This document shows positions 38,215 to 47,190 of a DNA stretch of 64,000 nucleotides, one piece after another. How positions within the stretch are numbered: position 1 is the stretch's first letter; every line of letters begins with the position of its first letter. The DNA comes from Bacillota bacterium (GTDB taxonomy: Bacteria > Bacillota_I > Bacilli_A > RF39 > UBA660). The notes under the pieces were generated by a model. It was not told the origin of the DNA. It searched no databases and saw nothing but the letters and a program-made list of their open reading frames with translations. Both the position numbers and the translations under genes were made by a program. Location of the stretch: positions 66,572 to 130,571 of the forward strand of contig SVAS01000002.1 in the NCBI GenBank assembly GCA_015059285.1. Reading direction: 5' to 3'.

Positions 38215-41200
38215 ATGTCTATATTTAATAATGTGGTAACATTTAATGAAAAAGAAACAGAAATTTCCGGTTTAACTAATGAATTAAAGGCAATATATAT
38301 TAATAGTGCTTTTAATCATACAAATAGTAATATTGTAGTAGTTACTAATAGTTTATATGAAGCTAGTAAATTTTATCAAATCTTATCTAATTATAATAAA
38401 AATGTGTTGTTTTTTCCTATGGATGATTTTTTAACTAGTGAGGCTTTAGCCATCAGTCCAGAATTAAAAATCACTCGTTTAGAAACATTAAATAATATTA
38501 TAGCAAGCAATAAGTCTGTTGTTATTACTAATTTAATGGGGTATTTGCGTTTTCTTCCTTCTTTAAATACTTATAAAAACAATAAGCTAACATTAAAGGT
38601 TAGCTCTGATTATAAAATTAACGAATTAGTAGAAAAATTATTTAAATTAGGTTATCAAAAAGAAACAATTGTTAATAAAACAGGAGAAATAGCTGTTCGT
38701 GGTTTTGTTGTGGATATTTTTCCTATTAGTAGCGATAATCCAATTAGAATTGAATTTTGGGGAGACACTATAGAATCTATTAGAATTTTTAATGTAGATA
38801 ATCAGTTAACAATTAAAGAAATAGATGAAATAACTATTCATTCTAATACTGAATTTTTAGTTAATGGAGATATTGATACTTTTAATTTAAAACAAAGAGA
38901 TATTATTAAGTATGAAAATAGGACAAGTCTAATAGATTATTTAGATAATCCCTTAGTATTTTTTAATGATTATTTAAATTTAGAAAATAGTTATAATATG
39001 TTATTAGAGGAAATGACAGAATATAGTATTTCCCAAGAAATAAGTGCAAATACTATTTATATGAACGATTTTTATGAAATATTACCTCAAAAGAATTATA
39101 GGTTTTTATCTTTTGATAATAAAATAGAAAATAATTATAGTTCTATTGAAATTGCTGACTTTATAGGAAATGATTTAGAAAATGCCTTTAACCAATACTT
39201 AAAACACTATGATAAAGTAGTAGTTTGTTTAAGTAACCGTTATAAAGTCAACAAAATTTTAGATACAGTAGATAATAATATATTAGTATTTACAAATGAA
39301 GAAGAGATTTTTGATCATAAGATAAATTTAATTGTTAAAAATATTAATAAAGGATTTATTTATAATAATGTGGTTTTCTTAAGTGAACAAGAGATATTTA
39401 AAACTAAAGAAAATGAAAATGTTTATAAAACAAATTTTAAGTTAGGTACTAAAATAAGGGATATCAATAAACTTCAAAAAGGGGATTTTGTAGTTCATAC
39501 TATTCACGGTATTGGAAGATACGAGGGTATAAAAACATTAACTAAAAACGGACTAAAAAAAGATTATCTTCAAATTGAGTATAAGGATAATGATAAACTT
39601 TATATTCCTGTTGAAAAAATTGAATTAATTAATAAGTATTCTTTTAAAGATGGATTTGTTCCTAAAATAAATAAATTAGGCGGGACTGAATGGATTAAAA
39701 CAAAACTAAAAGCTCAAAAAAAAGTAGAGGACATAGCTTTAGAACTACTTAAATTATATGCTTTAAGAGAAGCTAGTCGTGGATATGCTTTTCCAAAAGA
39801 TGATTTAGAGCAAATAGAATTTGAAAAAGAATTTAAATATACAGAAACAGTTGATCAACTAAAAGTTACAGAAGAAATAAAAAAAGATATGGAAAAAGCA
39901 CAACCTATGGATAGACTTTTATGTGGTGACGTTGGATATGGTAAAACAGAAGTTGCATTTAGAGCAATGTTTAAAGCTATAATGGGAGGCAAACAGGTTG
40001 CGCTTCTTTGTCCTACTACTATATTATCTAACCAACATTATCAGAATGCACTTGATAGATTTAAGTCTTTTCCAGTAAATATTGCGTTATTAAATCGTTT
40101 TGTTCCGAGTAAACAAATAGAAGAAAATATAGAAAAAATAAAAGAAGGAAAAACAGATATTGTAATTGGTACACATAGACTTTTGAGCGATGATGTGGAG
40201 TTTAAAGATTTAGGTTTACTGGTAATTGATGAAGAACAAAGATTTGGGGTAAAGCATAAAGAAAAAATAAAACAATTAAAAAACAATATAGATGTTTTAA
40301 CTTTATCCGCAACCCCTATACCTAGAACATTACAAATGTCTATGGCAGGGCTCAGAAGTCTTTCATTAATTGAAACACCACCAGTTAATAGATATCCTAT
40401 ACAAACTTATGTTTTAGCTCATAATAATCAAATCATCAAAGATGCAATTTATAAAGAGTTATCAAGAAAAGGCCAAGTTTTTATTTTATATAACAAAATA
40501 GAAGATATGAATGCTAAAGCAATAGAAATATCTAAATTAGTTCCAGATGCTAAGATAGTAACGGCTCATGGAAAAATGACTAAAACAGAACTTGAAGAAG
40601 TTATGTTTAAGTTTACTAATAAAGAATTTGATGTTTTATTATGTACAACCATTATAGAAACAGGAATTGATATACCAACGGTAAATACATTAATTATAAT
40701 TGATGCAGATCATTTTGGACTTTCTCAGCTATATCAAATTAGAGGTAGGGTAGGAAGAAGTAATAAGATTGCTTATTGTTACTTAATGTATAATAAACAA
40801 AAAATTCTTTCTGATATTGCTATAAAAAGATTAAATGCTATAAAAGAATTTACTGAATTAGGTAGCGGATTTGCTATAGCTATGAGGGATTTATCTATAA
40901 GAGGAGCTGGAGATATTTTAGGAAGTGAACAGGCAGGATTTATTGATACTATTGGTGTAGAACTTTTTATGGAAATGCTTAATAATGAAATAAAACAACT
41001 AAAAGGTGAAAAAATAGATGTAAAAAACCCAGATATACAACCTCTTTTAGATGTTGAAACAGCTATTGATGATAGTTATGTAAAAGAAGAAGAATTAAAA
41101 ATAGAAATTCATAAAAAAATCAATGAAATTAATTCTTATGAAAAATTACACGAAACTAAGATTGAATTAGAGGATCGTTTTGGTAATATAGGTGAAAATT

Positions 41201-41487
41201 TACTTATATATATGTATGAAGAATGGTTTGAAAAAATGGCTAACAAAATGGGTATTAAACAAGTCAAACAAACTAAAAATTTTATTGAGATTATGTTACC
41301 TGTTGAACTTACAGAAAAAGTTAATGGAGAACTTCTTTTTATAGAAGCTAGTAGAATAACTAGAATGTTTAGGTTTGCTTTAAGAAGCAAAAGATTAATT
41401 ATAACGTTAGACACTGTAAAATTAGAAAAACATTTTATATATTATTTGATTGAACTTATGGAAATAATTAATAAAGCAATACAATAA
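38215..41487 (+). CDS. mfd: Transcription-repair coupling factor Mfd
   Basis: Superfamily-2 translocase that removes stalled RNA polymerase and recruits UvrA. In order: UvrB-like N-terminal domain (homology to UvrB around RGFVVDIFPI), RNA-polymerase-interaction domain (KGDFVVHTIHGIGRYEG), helicase core with DVGYGKTEVAFRAMFKA, DEEQRFG, LSATPIPRTL and QIRGRVGRS, and a C-terminal TRCF domain. AAGGAGGTGAT ribosome-binding site. 1090 aa, slightly shorter than the ~1150 norm. Holds an NBS-like site near 39028. Confidence 0.97.
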   Translation: MSIFNNVVTFNEKETEISGLTNELKAIYINSAFNHTNSNIVVVTNSLYEASKFYQILSNYNKNVLFFPMDDFLTSEALAISPELKITRLETLNNIIASNKSVVITNLMGYLRFLPSLNTYKNNKLTLKVSSDYKINELVEKLFKLGYQKETIVNKTGEIAVRGFVVDIFPISSDNPIRIEFWGDTIESIRIFNVDNQLTIKEIDEITIHSNTEFLVNGDIDTFNLKQRDIIKYENRTSLIDYLDNPLVFFNDYLNLENSYNMLLEEMTEYSISQEISANTIYMNDFYEILPQKNYRFLSFDNKIENNYSSIEIADFIGNDLENAFNQYLKHYDKVVVCLSNRYKVNKILDTVDNNILVFTNEEEIFDHKINLIVKNINKGFIYNNVVFLSEQEIFKTKENENVYKTNFKLGTKIRDINKLQKGDFVVHTIHGIGRYEGIKTLTKNGLKKDYLQIEYKDNDKLYIPVEKIELINKYSFKDGFVPKINKLGGTEWIKTKLKAQKKVEDIALELLKLYALREASRGYAFPKDDLEQIEFEKEFKYTETVDQLKVTEEIKKDMEKAQPMDRLLCGDVGYGKTEVAFRAMFKAIMGGKQVALLCPTTILSNQHYQNALDRFKSFPVNIALLNRFVPSKQIEENIEKIKEGKTDIVIGTHRLLSDDVEFKDLGLLVIDEEQRFGVKHKEKIKQLKNNIDVLTLSATPIPRTLQMSMAGLRSLSLIETPPVNRYPIQTYVLAHNNQIIKDAIYKELSRKGQVFILYNKIEDMNAKAIEISKLVPDAKIVTAHGKMTKTELEEVMFKFTNKEFDVLLCTTIIETGIDIPTVNTLIIIDADHFGLSQLYQIRGRVGRSNKIAYCYLMYNKQKILSDIAIKRLNAIKEFTELGSGFAIAMRDLSIRGAGDILGSEQAGFIDTIGVELFMEMLNNEIKQLKGEKIDVKNPDIQPLLDVETAIDDSYVKEEELKIEIHKKINEINSYEKLHETKIELEDRFGNIGENLLIYMYEEWFEKMANKMGIKQVKQTKNFIEIMLPVELTEKVNGELLFIEASRITRMFRFALRSKRLIITLDTVKLEKHFIYYLIELMEIINKAIQ
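39028..39041. other. NBS-like palindrome within mfd
   Basis: ATTTCCCAAGAAAT differs at two central positions from the Noc-binding consensus. Confidence 0.45.
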
Positions 41488-41516
41488 AAAAGTTAAGTTT
41501 TAAACTTAACTTTTTT
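41486..41516. terminator. Bidirectional terminator between convergent mfd and ppaC
   Basis: AAAAAAGTTAAGTTT/AAACTTAACTTTTTT is a perfect inverted repeat with A and T tracts on both sides, serving both genes; it overlaps both stop codons. Confidence 0.9.
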
Positions 41517-43137
41517 ATTTTTTTCCAATAACTTCCATAATATGTGGAATAACTTGTTTTTTTCTTGAAATTATACCATTTAAATAATATCCTTGTTTTA
41601 AATGTTCTACTTTTAAACAATTATTTAAAATATCTTCAGCACTTTCGTTATAATATACATATGAACCATTATTTAAAATGTCTGTTACTAATAATAATAG
41701 AATGTAGTAATCATTATTTTTAGCAATCTTTTCAATTAACTCAACATATGTTTTACTTGATTCTTCAAATTCTTCTGTATTAACTGTAGATATTTGACTA
41801 ACACCAACTTTTTTATTGTTAATAGTGAATGTTTTAAAATCTGTATATAAAATTTCTTCGTGATTTTTACCTTTCAAGATAGAACCGGCTTTAAACATTT
41901 GCATAGCATAATCATTCATGTCTACGTCTGCTATTTTAGCGAGTTCTAATCCTATTTCTTTATCTTTTTCAGTAGTAGTAGGGGATGCGAATAATAAAGT
42001 ATCGGAAATTAATCCAGAGAGCATTAATCCAGCCATTTCTTTAGGAATATCAACATTGTTTTCTTTATATAGCATATATATAATTGTATTAGTACTGCCT
42101 ACTGGCATATTTCTAAAGTTGATAGGCAAATTAGTACCAATGGTTCCTAATTTATGGTGATCAATTATTTCAACAATATCTGCTTCATCTAATCCATCCA
42201 CACTTTGTTCATATTCGTTGTGATCGACTAAAATTACTTTTTTTCTTTTTTTATTAGCAAGATCTGCAAGTTTAATAAGACCCAAACAATTATGATTTTT
42301 ATTAACAACAGGGAAATAACTAAAACGAGTTTTATTAGCAATTTCTACAAAGTCTTTAACATCTTCATTTTCATCAAAACAAATAATCTTATCTTTATTT
42401 ACAATTGTTTTAACATAATTTGCAAGTCCAATAAGTTTTGCTACTTTAAATGAAAAATATTCTGTTTTTATTATATTAACTTTATTAGTTTTAGCAAGAG
42501 CAATATGTTCATCTTTTATTCTACTACTACCCGTTAGAATAATTAATTTAACTTTACTTTTAATAGCATATTCAATAATACTATGTCTATCACCAACAAT
42601 AAGAATAGTATTTTCATCTAATTTAATGTTTTCTATGAATGTTGTACTTTTATAAGAAGCTATTAAAATGTTTCCTTTAATTTCTTCATTAAATTTTAAT
42701 AATCCTTTACCACTCAATGTTTCTACAACATTTTGGTAGGAAGTACACAAACATTCAAAATCTCCAGAAATTAAGTTTTTAGTAATATCTTTCATAGAAG
42801 TCATTCCTAAAAATTCATTGAAATCATCTACAATTGGCACATTACTTATCTTTTTATCATCCATATAGTTGTAAGTTGTAAATAAAGATTCATTTTCATT
42901 AATAGTGCAATTTTTCAAATAATTTAAATCTTTTATTTGTAACTTAACATCATTTAAATAGTCAGGAGTGTCTATCTTAAAATATTTTAAGACAAATTTT
43001 GTTTCGTTATTTATTTCGCCTAAAACCATAGGTATAGTGTTATTACCTAATTTGTTTTTTAAATAAGACAAGCTAATAGCGCTACAAACACTATCTGTAT
43101 CGGGTTTTTTATGCCCAAAGATAAAAGTTAAATCCAT
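41515..43137 (-). CDS. ppaC: Manganese-dependent inorganic pyrophosphatase with CBS-DRTGG regulatory insert
   Basis: Family II PPase hydrolysing pyrophosphate. The DHH active-site motifs FGHKKPDTDSVCSA, the HHKLG motif (IIDHHKLGT) and the C-terminal DHHA2 region are visible. An insert of about 240 residues with two CBS domains (VPIVDDFNEFLGMTSMKD, FPVVNKNHNCLGLIKLAD) flanking a DRTGG domain marks the nucleotide-regulated clostridial type (adenine nucleotides and diadenosine polyphosphates in characterised members). The track start is a GTG within the Shine-Dalgarno AAAGGAGTGAT; ATG 43137 (MDLTFIFG) is preferred. It is the only right-arm gene on the minus strand. Confidence 0.93.
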   Translation of the reverse strand: MDLTFIFGHKKPDTDSVCSAISLSYLKNKLGNNTIPMVLGEINNETKFVLKYFKIDTPDYLNDVKLQIKDLNYLKNCTINENESLFTTYNYMDDKKISNVPIVDDFNEFLGMTSMKDITKNLISGDFECLCTSYQNVVETLSGKGLLKFNEEIKGNILIASYKSTTFIENIKLDENTILIVGDRHSIIEYAIKSKVKLIILTGSSRIKDEHIALAKTNKVNIIKTEYFSFKVAKLIGLANYVKTIVNKDKIICFDENEDVKDFVEIANKTRFSYFPVVNKNHNCLGLIKLADLANKKRKKVILVDHNEYEQSVDGLDEADIVEIIDHHKLGTIGTNLPINFRNMPVGSTNTIIYMLYKENNVDIPKEMAGLMLSGLISDTLLFASPTTTEKDKEIGLELAKIADVDMNDYAMQMFKAGSILKGKNHEEILYTDFKTFTINNKKVGVSQISTVNTEEFEESSKTYVELIEKIAKNNDYYILLLLVTDILNNGSYVYYNESAEDILNNCLKVEHLKQGYYLNGIISRKKQVIPHIMEVIGKK

Positions 43138-43165
43138 AAAAATCACTCCTTTACCTAGCGTAACA

Positions 43166-43174
43166 ATTATATCA
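43166..43174 (-). promoter_or_regulatory. Extended -10 promoter for ppaC
   Basis: Minus-strand TGATATAAT. A TATAAT on the plus strand 15 nt away could serve spoVT, making a compact divergent promoter region. Confidence 0.55.
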
Positions 43175-43242
43175 TAAAATGATTATAATAAGTATAAAAA
43201 AATCTAAATAACACAAAATATTATTTAGAAAGCGAGGTAATT

Positions 43243-43776
43243 ATGAAAGCAACTGGTGTTGTTAGAAGGATAGATGAGTTAGGTAGAATTGTTATTCCTA
43301 AAGAAATTAGAAAAACTTTAAGAATAAAAGAAGGTGAAAATTTAGAGATTTTTATTGATGAAAAGGAAAATATAGTTTTAAAAAAATATTCAACCATGAA
43401 TAAAATAGAGGATTTGGCGCAAAACTTTGTGGATGCTATTTATGCTTATTCTAAGCATAATATTATTATAACCGATAATGATAGTGTAATCGCAGTAGCA
43501 GGCAAATACAAGAAAAAATATTTAGATAAACAAATAAGTTCTTTTTTAGAAAAAATTTTATTAGAAAGGAAACAAATAATAGAAAAATATAATAAAAAAA
43601 TAAAGGTAATAGAAGACGATGAATTAGAGGGTACTTATATTATAAACCCTATTATATCTAATGGGGATATATTAGGTCTTGTTATTTTTTTTGATGATGA
43701 TGCCTTGATGGATGATGTAGATGAGCAAATTTGTCAGATTACTGCAAATTTTTTAGGTAAACATCTTGAAGATTGA
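43243..43776 (+). CDS. spoVT: Stage V sporulation protein T (AbrB-type regulator)
   Basis: Forespore transcription factor of the SpoVT/AbrB family. N-terminal swapped-hairpin domain MKATGVVRRIDELGRIVIPKEIRKTLRIKEG (about 1-50), then a GAF-like C-terminal domain (HNIIITDNDSVIAVAGKYKKKYL, NPIISNGDILGLVIFFDD). The C-terminal domain and 177 aa length separate SpoVT from shorter AbrB. In Bacillus it follows mfd, as here apart from the ppaC insertion. An 8-bp hairpin CTAAATAA/TTATTTAG lies just upstream of the ribosome-binding site. The Met T-box promoter overlaps its 3' end. Confidence 0.93.
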   Translation: MKATGVVRRIDELGRIVIPKEIRKTLRIKEGENLEIFIDEKENIVLKKYSTMNKIEDLAQNFVDAIYAYSKHNIIITDNDSVIAVAGKYKKKYLDKQISSFLEKILLERKQIIEKYNKKIKVIEDDELEGTYIINPIISNGDILGLVIFFDDDALMDDVDEQICQITANFLGKHLED

Positions 43777-43794
43777 CTTTTGGTGTGCTATAAT
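43766..43794 (+). promoter_or_regulatory. Promoter of the T-box-dut-metG operon
   Basis: TTGAAG-17-TATAAT; the -35 is inside the last codons of spoVT. Confidence 0.75.
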
Positions 43795-43800
43795 ACCGAC

Positions 43801-44018
43801 AAATGAGAGGTTTTGAAGGAAAGAAGAGCAAGATAGTTTTTAAGAGAGCCTAGATAGGTGAGAGCTAGGTAAATGATGCTTGTTTTGAATGGTTCCCGAA
43901 CTTTTTAGTCGATATGTAGGCTAAAACGTATATATGCGTTAAATAAAAGAGGTAAACAATAGTTTATAAATTAAGGTGGTACCACGTAATCACGTCCTTA
44001 TATAGGGCGTGTTTTTTT
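43801..44018 (+). ncRNA. T-box riboswitch, Met specifier (ATG)
   Basis: Leader that senses uncharged tRNA. The T-box sequence AAGGTGGTACCACG (43973-43986) is close to the AGGGTGGNACCGCG consensus. Stem I features (AGAGAGCCTAG, GGTGAGAGCTAGG) are present, with ATG at 43873-43875 followed by a purine at the specifier position. The terminator is CACGTCCT/AGGGCGTG with a T run (43991-44018). Uncharged tRNA-Met would favour the antiterminator. The specifier assignment agrees with metG downstream. Confidence 0.9.
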
Positions 44019-44029
44019 ATGGAGGATTT

Positions 44030-44503
44030 ATGAGAAAGTTTGAAAAAATAAGTTTTGATCAATTTAAAAAAGATATAATAGATGATGAAATGGTATATAA
44101 TAATTTAGAAATCCCAAAAAGAAGCACTAAAAATAGTGCAGGATATGATTTTAGAAGCCCTATAAGTTTGACAGTAAAACCTGGCGAATGCGTTAAAATA
44201 CCTACTGGAATAAAAGTGGAAATGAATTCAGATGAAGTTTTAATGCTTTATGTTCGTAGCAGTATGGGGTTTAAGTATAACGTACGGATGTGTAATCAAA
44301 CAGGGATTATTGATAGTGATTATTATAATAATTCAACTAATGAAGGACATATTTTTATTAAAATTCAAAATGAAGGTAATGAGGAATTTATTGTAAGTGA
44401 AGGAGATAAAATATGTCAAGGTATATTTATAAACTTTTTGACAGTTGATTTAGAAGAAGAAATTGAAAATGAAAGGGTTAGTGGCATAGGTTCTACTAAT
44501 TAG
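44030..44503 (+). CDS. dut: dUTP diphosphatase (trimeric dUTPase family)
   Basis: Hydrolyses dUTP to dUMP, limiting uracil in DNA and feeding dTMP synthesis. All five family motifs are recognisable, some degenerate: AGYDFRSP, VRSSMGFK, GIIDSDYYN, GDKICQGIF and RVSGIGSTN. The start is the ATG after TGGAGGATT (44030, MRKFEKISF); the ORF-track start lies in the T-box terminator. 157 aa. It is the first gene behind a Met T-box, an unusual placement, and precedes metG by 8 nt. Confidence 0.9.
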   Translation: MRKFEKISFDQFKKDIIDDEMVYNNLEIPKRSTKNSAGYDFRSPISLTVKPGECVKIPTGIKVEMNSDEVLMLYVRSSMGFKYNVRMCNQTGIIDSDYYNNSTNEGHIFIKIQNEGNEEFIVSEGDKICQGIFINFLTVDLEEEIENERVSGIGSTN

Positions 44504-44511
44504 GTGATAGA

Positions 44512-46047
44512 ATGGAAAAATTTTATATTTCAACAGCAATTGCTTACGCATCAAGTAAACCTCATATAGGAAATACTTATGAAATAGTTTTAGCAGATGC
44601 CATTGCACGTTTTAAAAGATGGCAAGGTTATGATGTATATTTTCAAACAGGGACTGATGAGCACGGTCAAAAGATTGAAGAAAAAGCGATAAATTCATCA
44701 AAAAATCCACAAGAATATGTTGATGAAGTAGCAAGCGAAGTAAAAAGAATTTGGGATGTAATGAACACAAGTTATGATAAATTTGTAAGAACAACTGATC
44801 CTAAACATAAAGAAGTAGTATCTAAAATTTTTAAAAAGTTATATGAACAAGGCGATATTTATAAAGGTAAATATGAGGGTTTATATTGTACTCCTTGTGA
44901 ATCTTTCTTTACTGAAAGTCAATTGGTAGATGGGAAATGTCCAGATTGTGGTAGGGAAGTAGAAAAAGCAGAAGAAGAAGCTTACTTTTTAAAATTAGAT
45001 AGATACGCTAAAAAATTAGAAGATTATATTGAAAAACACCCAGAGTTTATTGAACCTGTAAGTAGAAAAAATGAAATAGTTAATAATTTTATTAAACCTG
45101 GCTTACAAGATTTATGTGTTTCTAGAACATCATTCAAATGGGGTGTACCAGTTACTTTTGATGATAAACATGTTATATATGTTTGGATTGATGCTTTGAG
45201 TAATTATATTACATTTTTAGGTTATGATTTAGAACATAGTAGTGAAGAATTTAAAAAATACTGGCCAGCCGATATTCATTTGATTGGAAAAGATATCTTA
45301 AGATTTCATACTATTTATTGGCCTATTATGTTAATGGCATTGAATATTCCTTTACCTAAAAAGATTTTTGGTCATCCATGGTTGCTTTCTGGTGATGATA
45401 AAATGAGCAAATCAAAAGGGAATATTGTATATGCTGATGATTTGGTTAATCTTTTTGGAATAGATGCTGTAAGATATTACTTATTGCATGAAATGCCTTT
45501 TGGTCAAGATGGAACATTTACTTATGAATTATTAATAGAAAGAATTAATTCTGATTTAGCCAATGTTTTAGGTAATTTAGTTAATAGAACTATTTCAATG
45601 GCTAATAAATACTTTAATGGTAGTGTTAAAAACACTAAAAAGATAGAAAAAATAGATAATGATTTATTTAAAGTAATTGATAGTGCATACGTAAAGGTGT
45701 CAGAAAAAATGGAAGAACTTAGAGTGGCGGATGCTATAGATGAAGTATTTGAAATTTTTAGAAGAGCTAATAAATATATTGATGAAACCACTCCTTGGAC
45801 TTTAGCTAAAGAAGAAGAAAAACAAGAACGTTTAGAAACAGTTATCTATAATTTAATAGAAGCAATTAGACATGGAAGTATTTTATTACAATCATTCTTA
45901 CCTGACACATCAAAAGAAATATTTAGACAAATAAATATAAGTTTATTAAATAAAGAAGATGTTGTGGAAGAATATAATGTAATAGCTCCTACTCCAATAT
46001 TTGCTCGTATAGATAAAGAAGCAAAATTAAAAGAAATATTTGAATAA
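44512..46047 (+). CDS. metG: Methionyl-tRNA synthetase
   Basis: Class I aminoacyl-tRNA synthetase. Seen: PHIGNTYEIVLADAIARF (HIGH motif), a zinc knuckle CTPCESFFTESQLVDGKCPDC, and KMSKSKGN. At 511 aa it lacks the C-terminal EMAP/OB tRNA-binding domain of the 660-aa Bacillus enzyme. Under Met T-box control together with dut. In Bacillus metS-tatD-yabE are neighbours; the same order is found here, interrupted by a small membrane protein gene. Confidence 0.97.
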   Translation: MEKFYISTAIAYASSKPHIGNTYEIVLADAIARFKRWQGYDVYFQTGTDEHGQKIEEKAINSSKNPQEYVDEVASEVKRIWDVMNTSYDKFVRTTDPKHKEVVSKIFKKLYEQGDIYKGKYEGLYCTPCESFFTESQLVDGKCPDCGREVEKAEEEAYFLKLDRYAKKLEDYIEKHPEFIEPVSRKNEIVNNFIKPGLQDLCVSRTSFKWGVPVTFDDKHVIYVWIDALSNYITFLGYDLEHSSEEFKKYWPADIHLIGKDILRFHTIYWPIMLMALNIPLPKKIFGHPWLLSGDDKMSKSKGNIVYADDLVNLFGIDAVRYYLLHEMPFGQDGTFTYELLIERINSDLANVLGNLVNRTISMANKYFNGSVKNTKKIEKIDNDLFKVIDSAYVKVSEKMEELRVADAIDEVFEIFRRANKYIDETTPWTLAKEEEKQERLETVIYNLIEAIRHGSILLQSFLPDTSKEIFRQINISLLNKEDVVEEYNVIAPTPIFARIDKEAKLKEIFE

Positions 46048-46093
46048 ATGTGTAAAATGTTGTAAATTGTCGGTTAAAAAACATAAAAAACCT

Positions 46094-46122
46094 TTGAAAT
46101 CCTTACTATATCATGATATAGT
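46094..46122 (+). promoter_or_regulatory. Promoter with overlapping 18-bp palindromic operator
   Basis: TTGAAA-17-TATAGT. The perfect palindrome ACTATATCATGATATAGT (46105-46122) covers the spacer and the -10, a classic repressor placement. The cognate regulator is not in the window. Confidence 0.7.
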
Positions 46123-46153
46123 GTTACTGATATAAAAAAAGTAAGGAGAATTT

Positions 46154-46327
46154 ATGAAAAATAATAACAAAAACGTTTTATCGTTTGGCCTTTTTGGAAT
46201 TTTGCTTGTTGTTATTTGTTGTAATGCTTTATATAGTAAAAGTACTATTGATTTTATATATTTATTAATAGTATTTATATATTTTTGTAAGTATATATAC
46301 ATTAAGAAAAAATCTATAAGTGAATAA
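46154..46327 (+). CDS. Small two-helix membrane protein, unknown function
   Basis: 57-aa ORF absent from the ORF track. AAGGAGA lies 5 nt before the ATG. Two hydrophobic segments, VLSFGLFGILLVVICCNALY (about 8-27) and TIDFIYLLIVFIYFCKYIYI (about 31-50), with Lys-rich ends, suggest a membrane hairpin. Three cysteines lie in or near the membrane. It has its own promoter with a palindromic operator and its own terminator, so it is a separate regulated unit between metG and tatD. Not recognised; could be a toxin-like peptide, a transporter regulator or a stress peptide. Confidence 0.72.
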   Translation: MKNNNKNVLSFGLFGILLVVICCNALYSKSTIDFIYLLIVFIYFCKYIYIKKKSISE

Positions 46328-46345
46328 AAGACTTATGGATTTTTA
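46308..46345 (+). terminator. Terminator of the small membrane protein gene
   Basis: AATCTATAAGT/ACTTATGGATT stem with one G-T pair, followed by a T-rich run; overlaps the stop codon. Confidence 0.75.
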
Positions 46346-46392
46346 TTTTGATTAAATGATTAGTTACATGATATAATTTAATGGGTGATATT

Positions 46393-47145
46393 ATGATGAT
46401 AGATACACATTGTCATTTAGATGAATATAGCTTAGAGGAATTAGAAAAAGTCATAACTAAAATGCAAGATAATATTATTATAGTAAGCGGGACAAATGAT
46501 AAAACTAATTTGGATGTAATAAAATTTGTTAATAAATATAAAAATGTTTATGGGGTTATAGGTATTCATCCGGAATATGTGAATGAAGTCACTGAAAAAA
46601 GTTTTGAGATAATAGAAAAAAACATTAATAATCCTAAAATAGTAGGTATTGGGGAAGTTGGTTTAGATTATTATTGGATTAAAGATAATAAAAAAGAACA
46701 ACTTGAAATATTTATAAAACAAATAAAGCTTGCTAATAAATATAATAAAACATTAGTAATACATAGTAGAGAAGCGATTTCTGACACTTATAATATATTA
46801 AAACAATATTTAAAAACAAAAGCAGTTTTACATTGTTATAGTTCTAGCTTAGAAATGGCTAATAAGTTTATAGATTTAGGAATAAAACTTGGTATAGGTG
46901 GAGTAGTAACTTTTAAAAACTCTAAACAAATAAAAGAGATTGTAGAAAATATAGATTTAAAACATTTACTATTAGAAACAGATAGCCCATATTTAACCCC
47001 AGAACCAAATAGAGGGAAGAAAAATGAACCTTATAACAGCATTTATGTGGCTTCAAAAATAGCAGAAATCAAAAAAATATCTTTAGATGAAGTATTAGAA
47101 GTAACAACCACTAATGCTATTTCCCAATTTGACTTGATGCTATAA
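46393..47145 (+). CDS. tatD: TatD family metal-dependent DNase
   Basis: TIM-barrel hydrolase related to the 3'-exonuclease TatD/YabD. Seen: DTHCHLDEY, GEVGLDYYW, VIHSREA, HCYSSS and LLETDSPYLTPEP with the metal ligands. GGTGAT just before the ATG at 46393 makes this start better than 46381. 250 aa. It precedes the 3D-domain gene as in Bacillus yabD-yabE. Confidence 0.94.
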   Translation: MMIDTHCHLDEYSLEELEKVITKMQDNIIIVSGTNDKTNLDVIKFVNKYKNVYGVIGIHPEYVNEVTEKSFEIIEKNINNPKIVGIGEVGLDYYWIKDNKKEQLEIFIKQIKLANKYNKTLVIHSREAISDTYNILKQYLKTKAVLHCYSSSLEMANKFIDLGIKLGIGGVVTFKNSKQIKEIVENIDLKHLLLETDSPYLTPEPNRGKKNEPYNSIYVASKIAEIKKISLDEVLEVTTTNAISQFDLML

Positions 47146-47157
47146 ATATGCTAAAAT
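47129..47157 (+). promoter_or_regulatory. Promoter of the 3D-domain protein gene
   Basis: TTGACT-17-TAAAAT, with TGC directly before the -10. The -35 lies in the last codons of tatD, next to a TATTTCCCAA half-site. Confidence 0.65.
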
Positions 47158-47190
47158 TTTAATGTATTACCAAAATTAAGAAGGTGAATT

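Noticed and set aside
46111-46302. 63-aa minus-strand ORF in the metG-tatD gap
   Set aside because: It is antisense to the small plus-strand membrane protein gene, which has a promoter, ribosome-binding site and terminator; the minus frame has none.
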